NCBI RefSeq assembly: GCF_015704895.1
Contig: NZ_JADQWB010000006.1
Span: forward strand, 248,001-312,000
Length of the DNA: 64,000 nt
Origin: Agrobacterium leguminum
Lineage (GTDB): Bacteria > Pseudomonadota > Alphaproteobacteria > Rhizobiales > Rhizobiaceae
Direction of reading: 5' to 3'
Part shown: one piece after another, positions 22,860-31,189 of the stretch
How the letters are laid out: every line of letters begins with the position of its first letter
How positions within the stretch are numbered: the first letter of the stretch is position 1
The notes under the pieces: model-generated
What the model saw: the letters and a program-made list of their open reading frames with translations, nothing else
What the model was told of the DNA's origin: nothing
The model's database searches: none
Made by a program: the position numbers and the translations under genes

Positions 22860-23111
22860 ATGGCCAGAGAAAATGCCAGCTATCTCGACGGTCGGGATGC
22901 GCCTAAAAGCGAAACGGCAACGCGTGCGCGGCAGGGATCGCGCGGACGTCCCGTCCTCGTCATTCTGATCGTCAGCGTGCTTCTTGCATTGGTGGTGTGG
23001 GCCGTTGTCGAATATTCGGTTTTCGAACCAGACGAGAACCTGCCGCAGAACCCGCAGACTGAGACTGCGCCCACGCCGCAGGATTCGACCGGAGCACCGC
23101 AAAACCCGTGA
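22860..23111 (+). CDS. Small single-pass membrane protein, unknown function
   Basis: Predicted 83-aa protein. A basic N-terminal half (ARQGSRGRPVL) is followed by one strong transmembrane helix near residues 33-54 (VLVILIVSVLLALVVWAVVE), then a Pro/Gln/Thr-rich acidic tail (PQNPQTETAPTPQDSTG) that would be periplasmic. I chose ATG 22860 because AGGGAG lies nine bases upstream; longer in-frame starts exist. It is 103 bp before the glucose dehydrogenase gene. No family recognised. Confidence 0.6.
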   Translation: MARENASYLDGRDAPKSETATRARQGSRGRPVLVILIVSVLLALVVWAVVEYSVFEPDENLPQNPQTETAPTPQDSTGAPQNP

Positions 23112-23214
23112 CCACCATGGCGTGAAGTTTTTTCGCGCCGATGATAATTTTCATGGAACCAGATCGCGCCCGATTTCATTTCACGCAAAGTGACAGGAAT
23201 CGGGGGTTTCATTC

Positions 23215-25551
23215 ATGGCAGTCACCGTCACTGCAGTTGTTCTCACGCTGATCGGTCTTGCGCTGTTCGGTTTCGGCTCTCAGCTCGTCATGCTGGGCGG
23301 GAGCTTTTATTACGTGCTTTCCGGACTGGCCTTTCTGTTGACGGCCGTTCTGCTGTTCAAGCGCAATCGCGCAGCCCTTCACGTCTATGCCGTCTTCATT
23401 GTCGCGACGCTCGCCTGGGCCATCTGGGAAGTCGGCTTCGACTGGTGGCAACTTGGCCCGCGCGGCGGCATCATCATTCTCATCGGCCTCTGGCTTCTGG
23501 TTCCCTGGGTCAGAAAGCCGCTCGGTTTTTCGAGCCCGACCGGGCTTAGCTATGGGCCGAATGCCTGGCCGCTTGCCCTTTCCGTCCTCGCCTCCATCGT
23601 CGTGGCCGGATATTCCATGGCGCAGGATCCGCACGATACCGCAGGTTCCCTGCCTCAGGAAACGGCCTCCGCCACGCCCGCCTATGGCGGCAATGTGCCT
23701 GACGGTGACTGGCATCAATATGGCCGCACGCCCTATGGCCAGCGTTATTCGCCGCTCACCCAGGTCAATGTCGACAATGTCTCGCAGCTCAAGGAAGCCT
23801 GGCGTTACCAGACGGGCGATGTGAAGCTGCCCGATGATGTGGGTGAAACCACCTATCAGGTGACGCCGCTGAAGATCGGCAACACGCTTTATATCTGCAC
23901 GCCGCATAATTGGGCGATTGCCATCGATGCCGCCACCGGCAAGGAAAAGTGGAAATACGACCCGAATGTCGGTCTCAATCCGGACCGCCAGCACCAGACA
24001 TGCCGCGGCGTTTCCTATTATGCCGAGCCGAATGCCGCTCAAGGCACGGCCTGCGCCGAGCGCGTCTACCTGCCGACTTCGGATGCGCGGCTGATCGCGC
24101 TCGACGCCGCCACCGGTCAGGTCTGCACTTCCTTTGCCGATCAGGGTGTGCTGCATCTTGAGCAGGGCATGAAATACAATCCCGCCGGTTATTATTATTC
24201 TACCTCGCCGCCCGTCATCGTGGCGGGCAAGATCATCATCGGCGGCGCGGTGAACGACAACTATTCCACGCAGGAACAGTCCGGCGTCATCCGCGCTTTC
24301 GATGTGAACAGCGGCGCGCTCGTCTGGAACTGGGATTCCGGCAACCCCGCGAAAACCGAACCGATTGCGGCGGGTGAAACCTACACCACCAATTCGCCCA
24401 ACAGCTGGTCGGTCTTCAGTTACGATGAAGGCCTCGGCCTCGTTTATATCCCGCTCGGCAATCAGGTGCCGGATCAGCTCGGCATGGGCCGCAGCGAGAA
24501 TGTGGAGAAATATTCCTCCTCCATCGTTGCGCTGGATATAAACACCGGCAAGGATCGCTGGGTGCGCCAGACGGTTCATCACGATCTCTGGGACATGGAC
24601 GTGCCGGCCCAGCCGGTGCTGCTCGACATCACCAAGGATGGCCAGACCGTGCCGGCTCTCGTCGGCCCCACCAAGCAGGGCGATATCTACGTTCTCGACC
24701 GGCGCACCGGCGAGCCGCTTCTGCCCATCACCGAAGAGCCCGCGCCGGGCGGCGCCATCCCGGAGGACTTCACCTCTCCGACGCAGCCGACGACGGCCCT
24801 GTCCTTCAAGCCGGCGCCCTTGCAGGAAAAGGACATGTGGGGCGTCTCCATGTTCGATCAGCTCGCCTGCCGGATCCGCTTCCATCAGCTGAACTACAAG
24901 GGCCGCTATACGCCGCCTTCGCTGACCGGCTCGATCATCTATCCCGGCAATTTCGGCACCTTCAACTGGGGCAGCGTGGCGGTCGATCCCGAGCGTCAGG
25001 TGATGTTCGGCATGCCGACCTATCTCGCCTTCACCTCGCAGCTGGTGCCGCGCGCCGACATTCCGCCGAAGGGTCAGGACGAAAAGGGTAGCGAACAGGG
25101 CCTCAACCGCAATGACGGCGCACCCTATGGCGTGTTCATGGGTCCGTTCCTCGGTCCGTTGCAAATTCCCTGCCAGGCCCCGCCATGGGGTTATGTCGCG
25201 GGTGCTGATCTGCGCACCGGCGATATCGCTTACAAGCACAAAAACGGCACGGTTCATGACATGACGCCGCTGCCGCTGCCCTTCAAACTGGGCGTGCCGG
25301 GCATTGGCGGGCCGATGATCACCAAGGGCGGCGTCGCCTTCCTCGGTGCTGCCGTCGACAACTACCTGCGCGCCTATGACCTGACGACCGGCAGGCAGCT
25401 TTGGGAAGCGCGCCTGCCGGCCGGCGGCCAGGCAACGCCGATGACCTATGCGCTGGATGGCGGCAAGCAATATGTGGTGATGGTTGCGGGTGGTCACGGC
25501 TCCGTCGGAACCAAGCCGGGCGACTATGTGATCGCCTATACCCTGCCGTAA
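23215..25551 (+). CDS. gcd: Membrane-bound PQQ-dependent quinoprotein glucose dehydrogenase
   Basis: Periplasm-facing dehydrogenase of 778 aa that oxidises glucose to gluconolactone and reduces ubiquinone. The first roughly 145 residues hold about five transmembrane helices (for example GGIIILIGLWLLVPWV), followed by the eight-bladed PQQ propeller beginning at WHQYGRTPYGQRYSPLTQVN (about residue 164). Family motifs include HHDLWDMDVPAQPVL and the C-terminal GGHGSVGTKPGDYV. No PQQ synthesis genes are in the window, and agrobacteria and rhizobia are known to make the apo-enzyme. A bidirectional terminator follows. Confidence 0.94.
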   Translation: MAVTVTAVVLTLIGLALFGFGSQLVMLGGSFYYVLSGLAFLLTAVLLFKRNRAALHVYAVFIVATLAWAIWEVGFDWWQLGPRGGIIILIGLWLLVPWVRKPLGFSSPTGLSYGPNAWPLALSVLASIVVAGYSMAQDPHDTAGSLPQETASATPAYGGNVPDGDWHQYGRTPYGQRYSPLTQVNVDNVSQLKEAWRYQTGDVKLPDDVGETTYQVTPLKIGNTLYICTPHNWAIAIDAATGKEKWKYDPNVGLNPDRQHQTCRGVSYYAEPNAAQGTACAERVYLPTSDARLIALDAATGQVCTSFADQGVLHLEQGMKYNPAGYYYSTSPPVIVAGKIIIGGAVNDNYSTQEQSGVIRAFDVNSGALVWNWDSGNPAKTEPIAAGETYTTNSPNSWSVFSYDEGLGLVYIPLGNQVPDQLGMGRSENVEKYSSSIVALDINTGKDRWVRQTVHHDLWDMDVPAQPVLLDITKDGQTVPALVGPTKQGDIYVLDRRTGEPLLPITEEPAPGGAIPEDFTSPTQPTTALSFKPAPLQEKDMWGVSMFDQLACRIRFHQLNYKGRYTPPSLTGSIIYPGNFGTFNWGSVAVDPERQVMFGMPTYLAFTSQLVPRADIPPKGQDEKGSEQGLNRNDGAPYGVFMGPFLGPLQIPCQAPPWGYVAGADLRTGDIAYKHKNGTVHDMTPLPLPFKLGVPGIGGPMITKGGVAFLGAAVDNYLRAYDLTTGRQLWEARLPAGGQATPMTYALDGGKQYVVMVAGGHGSVGTKPGDYVIAYTLP

Positions 25552-25573
25552 CTTCCGCAGGTTTCAAGACACT

Positions 25574-25608
25574 AAAAAAACCGGAATGGTCGCCCATTCC
25601 GGTTTTTT
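25574..25608. terminator. Bidirectional rho-independent terminator between gcd and the DUF892 gene
   Basis: The stem ACCGGAATGG / CCATTCCGGT with loop TCGC is flanked by an A-run on the left and a T-run on the right. It therefore reads as a canonical terminator on both strands of this convergent gap. Confidence 0.92.
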
Positions 25609-25627
25609 GTTTGTGTTTCAGACAGCG

Positions 25628-26128
25628 TCATGCCGCCTTTTTCTGGGCTGCCGCATTGATCGAAGTCTTGGCGAGCGAAGTCAGCGCGTCATCGGTCTTG
25701 GACTCTTCCTTCAGCGTGGCGTCCAGCAGGGAAACGACATTGCGGTGTCCAAGCTTTTCCGCCCAGGCTTTCAACGTGCCGTAGCGGGCGATCTCGTAAT
25801 GCTCGACCGCCTGCGCCGACGAGATGAGACCGGCATCGAGAGCCGCGGTGCCCTTGAAATCGTCGATGATCTCCTCACCTTCGGCAATGATGCCCTGGAT
25901 CGCCTCGCAGGTCTTGCCCTGCGCCCGCCTGCCGATGATCTCGAACACTTCCTGCAGGCGTTCGATGTGTCCCTGCGTTTCTTCCTTGTGTTTTTCAAAG
26001 GCCTGTTTCAGCTTCGGATCGGTCGCCGCCCGCGCCATTTTCGGCAGGGCTTTCAGGATCTGCCTCTCGGCGTAGTAGATATCCTTCAGCGTATCGTAAA
26101 ACAGGTCGTCGAGTTTCTTCTCGGCCAT
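25628..26128 (-). CDS. DUF892 / YciE-type ferritin-like protein
   Basis: Cytoplasmic four-helix ferritin-like protein, 166 aa, of the YciE/YciF (DUF892) family, often linked to general stress responses. The N-terminal KLDDLFYDTLKDIYYAERQI and conserved AVEHYEIARYGTLKAWAEKL segments show the family; Glu/His positions in ETQGHIERLQEVFE could bind metal. I chose the start at 26128 (GGGAGAAGGA upstream); the longer open frame is not family-like. An EcfG-type promoter candidate reads toward it from 26209, divergent from the amidohydrolase operon. Confidence 0.9.
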   Translation of the reverse strand: MAEKKLDDLFYDTLKDIYYAERQILKALPKMARAATDPKLKQAFEKHKEETQGHIERLQEVFEIIGRRAQGKTCEAIQGIIAEGEEIIDDFKGTAALDAGLISSAQAVEHYEIARYGTLKAWAEKLGHRNVVSLLDATLKEESKTDDALTSLAKTSINAAAQKKAA

Positions 26129-26182
26129 TGTTCCTTCTCCCATGTGTGAAAATGCATGACGTGCGCCCATGCGCACGGGAGA

Positions 26183-26209
26183 CAAACCCTTTGCTGCGCC
26201 CATGGTTCC
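26183..26209 (-). promoter_or_regulatory. EcfG-type promoter candidate for the DUF892 gene
   Basis: Read on the minus strand: GGAAC at 26209-26205, a 16-nt spacer, then GGTTTG at 26188-26183. The GTT core of the -10 is kept although the preceding base is G rather than C. The implied transcript would have a roughly 50-nt leader. Confidence 0.5.
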
Positions 26210-26265
26210 GGATCGGTTGCGCGCAACGTTTATATTGTGGCCGGCGCGACCGGCGGGCGGAGAAG

Positions 26266-26292
26266 GGAACAAACGGGCATGTCCCGCTGTTT
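26266..26292 (+). promoter_or_regulatory. EcfG-type promoter candidate for the amidohydrolase-QEGLA-ATP-grasp operon
   Basis: GGAAC at 26266-26270, a 17-nt spacer, then TGTTTT at 26288-26293, keeping the GTT core. It sits about 25 bp before the start codon at 26317. With the minus-strand candidate at 26209 it makes a divergent stress-promoter pair in one 188-bp gap. Confidence 0.5.
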
Positions 26293-26316
26293 TATCCCCG
26301 ATGCAGGGGAGGCAGC

Positions 26317-27147
26317 ATGGCAGCCAGACAGAGTGACGGCGAATACCACGGTGACAACGAAAACAAGGGTTTCTGGTCGATCGATTTCGGCAATTCACCG
26401 GTTATCGGCACGGCCATTCACGACGGTCATCGCATTAGACCGGACGTATCCGGGCTCATCGCCCTTTCCCCGGAACAGCGGCTGCGGGAGGAGGACCCTT
26501 TCACCGGTGAGATGGTTGCGGGACTGACGAACCGTCTCGTCGTTCACCATTCGCGTTTCGAAATCGATCTCAACCGTGCGGCCGATCAGGCGATCTATCT
26601 GAAGCCGGAACAGTCCTGGGGGCTTGAGGTCTGGAAAGAGGAGCCGGCGCAGGAAGCCATCCGGCAGTCGCTCGATTTTCACGCCGACTATTATGCGATG
26701 CTGGAGACCGTGCTCTCTGCAATCGAAAGGCGGCATGGGGCTTTCGTGGTGCTCGATGTGCACAGCTATAATCATCGCCGGCAGGGCGCCGCTGCGCCGC
26801 CGACGGCGCAGGCGGAGGCGCCCGATATCAATATCGGCACCTTTTCCATGGATCGCAGCCGCTGGGGCGATATCGTGAGCGCGGTCGGGCATCATTTCGC
26901 GTCAGCGACCATCGGCGGACGCCGCCTCGATGTTCGCGAGAACGTGGCGTTTCAGGGCAAGGGGGAGCAGACCCGTTTCATCCACGAAAGGTTCGCCGAA
27001 AATGGCTGCGCCATCGCAATCGAGTTCAAGAAATTCTTCATGGACGAGTGGACGGGAAAGCCGGATGCGCGTGTGGTGGCGGATATTCGTCAAGCGATAA
27101 CAGCACTCCAGCCGGTGCTCGAAGAGTGCCTGAGGTCGCGGCGATGA
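26317..27147 (+). CDS. N-formylglutamate amidohydrolase family protein
   Basis: Putative zinc amidohydrolase of 276 aa related to HutG-type N-formylglutamate deformylase. Family marks are GNSPVIGTAIHDGHRI near residue 28, HSRFEIDLNRAADQAIY near 77 and VVLDVHSYNHRRQG near 143, which hold the expected His/Glu/Asp ligands. I chose ATG 26317 (AGGGGAGG upstream); the longer frame runs into the divergent promoter region. No histidine-utilisation genes are nearby, so histidine breakdown is unlikely. It overlaps the next gene by four bases and probably acts with it on an unknown amide or N-acyl amino acid. Confidence 0.88.
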   Translation: MAARQSDGEYHGDNENKGFWSIDFGNSPVIGTAIHDGHRIRPDVSGLIALSPEQRLREEDPFTGEMVAGLTNRLVVHHSRFEIDLNRAADQAIYLKPEQSWGLEVWKEEPAQEAIRQSLDFHADYYAMLETVLSAIERRHGAFVVLDVHSYNHRRQGAAAPPTAQAEAPDINIGTFSMDRSRWGDIVSAVGHHFASATIGGRRLDVRENVAFQGKGEQTRFIHERFAENGCAIAIEFKKFFMDEWTGKPDARVVADIRQAITALQPVLEECLRSRR

Positions 27148-29021
27148 ATCTCTCTCCCGCCCGCAGCGCACCGTCTCCCATCGCCGATCTGGTCGATGAT
27201 GTCGTGTCCTGCCTGGAGGCCGGCAAAGCCATCCGCCGCGATGTCGGCAAAGACGGTCGTCTGCATATCGACCGGCCGCTGCCGTTCCTCTGCCTGCATT
27301 TGACCGGCGGCACGAAAAATCTCGCCGCCCGCGATATCGCCGCCGCCCACGCCTCCTATCTGATCGCGTCGACCATTCAGGAGGCAGCACCGCTGATCGA
27401 GGCCGTTGGCACGGTCATGCGGCAGCGCTTTGGCGCTTTCATGGTCCTTGATATCGGTGAGCTGGAGCATGACATCCTGCTGGCCGACGATTCGCCTTTC
27501 CTGCCGCATTATGAGGTTTCCGTCTCGGCGACGGCTGAGCCAGAAACGCAGAATGCCCGCCGGGTCTTCATCAAGGCGGTTTGCGATGCCGAAGTGCGTT
27601 TTCGCACGCCGCGCATCACCCGGCCGGAACCGGATGCCGATCCGGTTCTGCGGTTCAAAAAAGCGGGCCTTGATTTTCCCTGTATCAGCGTGCGTTTTGC
27701 GCCGATCTACCGCCAGCCGGAATCCGGTGCGGATTATCCGGGCCTGCGGGTGACGATGATCGCCGATCTTTTCGATGCCGGTCTCCAGGCTTTTTCATCC
27801 TTCGCTTCGGGCAAGGATGCGCTCAAGGTCACCAGCCATCGGGCGCTGGGGCGCAAGGCCTTCGTCGATGCCGTCAGGCGTGCCGACCGGTCCGTCGACG
27901 ATATTGTTTCATCCTTCGATTTTCTGCTTTCCGTCACGCCCATCAATGCTCGCCGGGCCTTCGAAGAGTTTCGCGATGGCGGCTTTCAGTTCGCGCCGCG
28001 CCTGCTTTACCGGCCGCTCGGCGTCGATGTCGAGGAGCAGAAACGCAAGCTTTATTCCGTTGTTTTCGATCATCTGGAAGACCCGGTGCTTTATAATCTC
28101 TACCGGGAGAAACAGCAGGAGATCGATCTGCAGCTGACGATGCTCGCCAATCTGCACCATCGCACCTTCACCGATTTTTCACGCGCCCTTTATGGCGCTG
28201 TCGAACCGGCCCTCCTTCAGCTGGCGCTGCGGGTGCTTGCGGATTGCCCGCGCGGGGAGGAGACCGGTGAAATCGCCATGGTCGATTGTTACGCGGTCGC
28301 CAAGAAGTCGCGGGAGATGGTCGAGACCTATCTTGCGGAAGACCCGGAATTCAAGGCGCGCGTCGAGATCCGCGACGACCTGCCGCCGGGCCTGATGGTG
28401 ACGGGCGAGAAGCTTCTGATTTCCCGCCACACCGTCATGGAACAGCGCCGTGTCGAGGCGCTGCTGTCGCATGAGATCGGCGTGCATCTTCTCACCTATT
28501 TCAACGGCTCGTTTCAGGGCTTGCGCCTCTTCCGCACCGGCCTTTCCGGTTATGAGGGCGTGCAGGAGGGGCTGGCGGTGCTGGCGGAACATCTGGCCGG
28601 CGGCATGACGCGCGAGCGCCTGCGGCTGATCGCCGGTCGCGTTATTGGCTGCGCCGCCATGCTGGATGGGGCAAGCTTCGTGGAGACCTTCCGCATCATG
28701 ACCCGCGATCACGGTTTCGATGAGGCCGGGGCCTTCAACATGGTGCTGCGCATCTATCGCGGCGGCGGTCTTTCCAAGGATGCGATCTATCTGCGCGGGC
28801 TGGCGGAGGTGCTGGAGCATCTGCGCAGGGGCGGGGCGCTCGATCCGTTCTGGATGGGCAAGATCGCCGCCGCCCATTTTCCGGTGATGCAGGAGCTGGC
28901 CCTGCGCGGCCTCCTTCGTCCGCCGGCTGTCAGGCCCGCATTTCTGCTGCCCGCCCGGGCCAATGAGCGGCTGGAAAAAATACGGGCGGGATTATCCATT
29001 GCCGAACTGGCGACATTATAG
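27144..29021 (+). CDS. QEGLA-motif / DUF1704 protein, putative metallo-(carboxy)peptidase
   Basis: Protein of 625 aa of the family annotated as flavohemoglobin expression-modulating QEGLA motif protein. The QEGLA motif is visible (EGVQEGLAVLAEH, about residue 472), preceded by LLSHEIGVHLLTYFNG (about 445), an HExxxH zinc-site pattern. DUF1704 is the domain of the vertebrate tubulin detyrosinase MATCAP, a metallocarboxypeptidase, so a peptidase role is a reasonable inference; the bacterial activity is not established to my knowledge. It is coupled to the amidohydrolase (ATGA overlap) and followed closely by an ATP-grasp ligase. I chose start 27144; the longer frame overlaps the previous gene. 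Confidence 0.87.
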   Translation: MNLSPARSAPSPIADLVDDVVSCLEAGKAIRRDVGKDGRLHIDRPLPFLCLHLTGGTKNLAARDIAAAHASYLIASTIQEAAPLIEAVGTVMRQRFGAFMVLDIGELEHDILLADDSPFLPHYEVSVSATAEPETQNARRVFIKAVCDAEVRFRTPRITRPEPDADPVLRFKKAGLDFPCISVRFAPIYRQPESGADYPGLRVTMIADLFDAGLQAFSSFASGKDALKVTSHRALGRKAFVDAVRRADRSVDDIVSSFDFLLSVTPINARRAFEEFRDGGFQFAPRLLYRPLGVDVEEQKRKLYSVVFDHLEDPVLYNLYREKQQEIDLQLTMLANLHHRTFTDFSRALYGAVEPALLQLALRVLADCPRGEETGEIAMVDCYAVAKKSREMVETYLAEDPEFKARVEIRDDLPPGLMVTGEKLLISRHTVMEQRRVEALLSHEIGVHLLTYFNGSFQGLRLFRTGLSGYEGVQEGLAVLAEHLAGGMTRERLRLIAGRVIGCAAMLDGASFVETFRIMTRDHGFDEAGAFNMVLRIYRGGGLSKDAIYLRGLAEVLEHLRRGGALDPFWMGKIAAAHFPVMQELALRGLLRPPAVRPAFLLPARANERLEKIRAGLSIAELATL

Positions 29022-29031
29022 GAGGGGCTTC

Positions 29032-30078
29032 ATGCGTATCGCATTTTTCGTCAATTCCATCGAAACCGAGGGACCGAACTACGCGACCGGCCTGCTTGCC
29101 ATGGCGGCGCTCAATCGCGGCCACGAGGTGGTCTATCTGACGCCCGGCGATTTCACGTTGCGCTCGGACGACAGTTTGACCATCCATGCGACCGTGCTGC
29201 CGAAGGCGAAATACAAGAAATCGGATGCGTTCCATGCTGCCCTGCAGGACAAGGCGCTGGAACGGCGGACCATGGATGTGGAGGAAATCGATGCGCTGAT
29301 GCTGCGCAACGACCCCTCTCTCGACCAGACCACACGGCCATGGGCGGTGCATGCCGGCATCCTGTTCGGGCGGCTTGCCGAACAACGGGGCGTCGTGGTT
29401 CTGAACGATCCCGAAGGTCTGGCGCTGGCGCAAAACAAGCTCTATTTCCAGAGCTTTCCCGAAATCGTCCGCCCGACCACGATCATTTCGCGCAATGTCG
29501 AGGAAATCCGCGCCTTTGCCGACGCGCACCCCAAGGGCGTCATCGTCAAGCCGCTGCAGGGCTCCGGCGGCAAGAATGTCTTCAAGATCGGCTCCAGCAA
29601 GGAGACCAATCTCAACCAGATTTTCGAGGCGGTGAGCCTCGAAGGTTATCTGATCGCGCAGGCCTATCTGCCAGCCGCCAAGGACGGCGATATCCGTTTC
29701 TTTATGATGAATGGCCGCCCGTTGATGCGTGAAGGCAAATATGCCGCCCTTCGCCGCGTGCCGGCCAAGGGCGACCTGCGCTCCAATATCCATGCCCATG
29801 GCACGGCGGAGGCGGCGACGGTGACCGATGAAATCGTGGCGCTCGCCGAAATGGTGCGGCCGAAGCTGGTGGAGGACGGCATGTTCCTCGTCGGGCTCGA
29901 TATCGTCGGTGACAAGATACTGGAAGTGAACGTGTTTTCGCCGGGCGGGCTTTCCAATATCCGCGATCTCACGGAGATGGATTTCAGCGACACGATCATC
30001 GAGGCCGTGGAAACCAAGATCGCCATGCAGAGCGCTTCCGGCGGCACCATCTCCAACCGCCTGCTGGCGACGTTGTGA
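29032..30078 (+). CDS. Glutathione synthetase-like ATP-grasp ligase
   Basis: ATP-grasp enzyme of 348 aa resembling glutathione synthetase. The N-terminal domain starts MRIAFFVNSIETEGPNYATG. The nucleotide loop VIVKPLQGSGGKNVFKI is near residue 172, and the metal-binding LVGLDIVGDKILEVNVFSPG is near 284-303. GGAGGGG eight bases upstream fixes the start at 29032. True glutathione synthetase (gshB) would be about 315 aa and normally sits elsewhere in rhizobia. Here the context with an amidohydrolase and a QEGLA protein suggests ligation of an amino acid or amine to an acceptor carboxylate. Substrate unknown. Confidence 0.88.
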   Translation: MRIAFFVNSIETEGPNYATGLLAMAALNRGHEVVYLTPGDFTLRSDDSLTIHATVLPKAKYKKSDAFHAALQDKALERRTMDVEEIDALMLRNDPSLDQTTRPWAVHAGILFGRLAEQRGVVVLNDPEGLALAQNKLYFQSFPEIVRPTTIISRNVEEIRAFADAHPKGVIVKPLQGSGGKNVFKIGSSKETNLNQIFEAVSLEGYLIAQAYLPAAKDGDIRFFMMNGRPLMREGKYAALRRVPAKGDLRSNIHAHGTAEAATVTDEIVALAEMVRPKLVEDGMFLVGLDIVGDKILEVNVFSPGGLSNIRDLTEMDFSDTIIEAVETKIAMQSASGGTISNRLLATL

Positions 30079-30080
30079 GG

Positions 30081-31103
30081 TTATTCCCGTAATTCGGCCG
30101 GGTGCATCTCGCGATACCAGGCGACGAGGGCTTTGATGCCCTCCTCGACCGGGGTTTGCGGCACATAGCCGGTCAATGCCTTCAGAAGGTCGGGCGAGGC
30201 GAAGGTGCGGGGAACATCGCCCTGCTGCATCGGCAGCATGTTGCGGATCGCGGGTTTCCCGACTGCCTTTTCGACCGTTTCGACGAAATGCATCAGCTCC
30301 ACCGGCTGGCCGCCGCCGATATTGACCACGCGGAAGGGTGCATGGTGCGAAAGCGTGTCGGTGACGCCTTCGTGTGTAACACGGTTTTCCTCGGAAGGGA
30401 TGACCGTGCTCAACCGGACGATGCCCTCCACCAGATCGTCTATATAGGTGAAATCGCGGCTCATATTGCCTTGCCCGTAAATATCGATCGGCCGGCCGTT
30501 GGAAACGGCGTCGACGAATTTGATCGGCGCCATGTCCGGCCGTCCCCACGGGCCGTAGACTGTGAAGAAACGGAAGGCGGTGGTGGGCAGCTTGTGCAGA
30601 TGGGCATAGCTATGCGCCATCAGCTCCATCGATTTTTTGGTGGCGGCGTAGAGCGTCATCGGCTCGTCGGCCTTGTCGCTTTCCGCGAAGGGTATTTTTT
30701 CGTTGGCGCCATAGATGGAGGAGGTCGATGCCAGCATCAGGTGCTTGACCTGCAAGCTTCTCGCGAGCTCCAGCATGTTGAACGAGCCGATGAGATTGGA
30801 ATCGATATAGGCGCGCGGATTTTCAAGGCTGTAACGGACGCCCGCCTGTGCGGCGAGGTGGATGATGATCTCCGGTTCTGCGGCCTCTGCCGCGCGCTTC
30901 AGCGCATCCGTATCTTCCAGCATGCCGATTTCGGCCCGGAAGCCGTTGGAGCGGGAAAGAATGGCGTGGCGTTTTTCCTTGAGGCTGACATCGTAATATT
31001 TCGTCATGCCGTCGAAGCCGGTCACGAAATGGCCGGCGTCCAAGAGCCGCTTCGCAACATAAAAGCCGATGAAGCCAGCCGTGCCGGTAACCAGATAACG
31101 CAT
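30081..31103 (-). CDS. lpsL: UDP-glucuronate 4-epimerase
   Basis: NAD-dependent SDR epimerase of 340 aa making UDP-galacturonate from UDP-glucuronate for surface polysaccharide. The Rossmann start is [20 protein letters not shown], the catalytic Ser/Thr segment [16 protein letters not shown] is near residue 124 and YAATKKSME near 152. The [16 protein letters not shown] segment near 177 is typical of the UDP-glucuronate epimerases. It lies 86 bp downstream of UDP-glucose dehydrogenase on the same strand, giving the two-step UDP-Glc to UDP-GlcA to UDP-GalA route. Confidence 0.92.
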   Translation of the reverse strand: MRYLVTGTAGFIGFYVAKRLLDAGHFVTGFDGMTKYYDVSLKEKRHAILSRSNGFRAEIGMLEDTDALKRAAEAAEPEIIIHLAAQAGVRYSLENPRAYIDSNLIGSFNMLELARSLQVKHLMLASTSSIYGANEKIPFAESDKADEPMTLYAATKKSMELMAHSYAHLHKLPTTAFRFFTVYGPWGRPDMAPIKFVDAVSNGRPIDIYGQGNMSRDFTYIDDLVEGIVRLSTVIPSEENRVTHEGVTDTLSHHAPFRVVNIGGGQPVELMHFVETVEKAVGKPAIRNMLPMQQGDVPRTFASPDLLKALTGYVPQTPVEEGIKALVAWYREMHPAELRE

Positions 31104-31189
31104 GATGATTATATCCCGAATCCGTTGGTGCGTTTGCGGTCTGACCGAAGCGCAGAAAACCTTTTAATGAAATGGCGAAAACGAAACCT

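Noticed and set aside
23155..23180. GGAAC-N17-CATT upstream of gcd as an EcfG promoter
   Set aside because: The GTT core of the -10 is missing, and glucose dehydrogenase is not a usual general-stress target; one -35 match alone is too common.
23209..25497. Minus-strand frame of 762 codons opposite glucose dehydrogenase
   Set aside because: Shadow of gcd; composition typical of an antisense frame, and the plus-strand PQQ enzyme motifs are complete.
29032..30078. Assigning the ATP-grasp gene as true glutathione synthetase gshB
   Set aside because: The protein is longer and its start differs from gshB, and its neighbours are an amidohydrolase and a QEGLA protein rather than glutathione genes.
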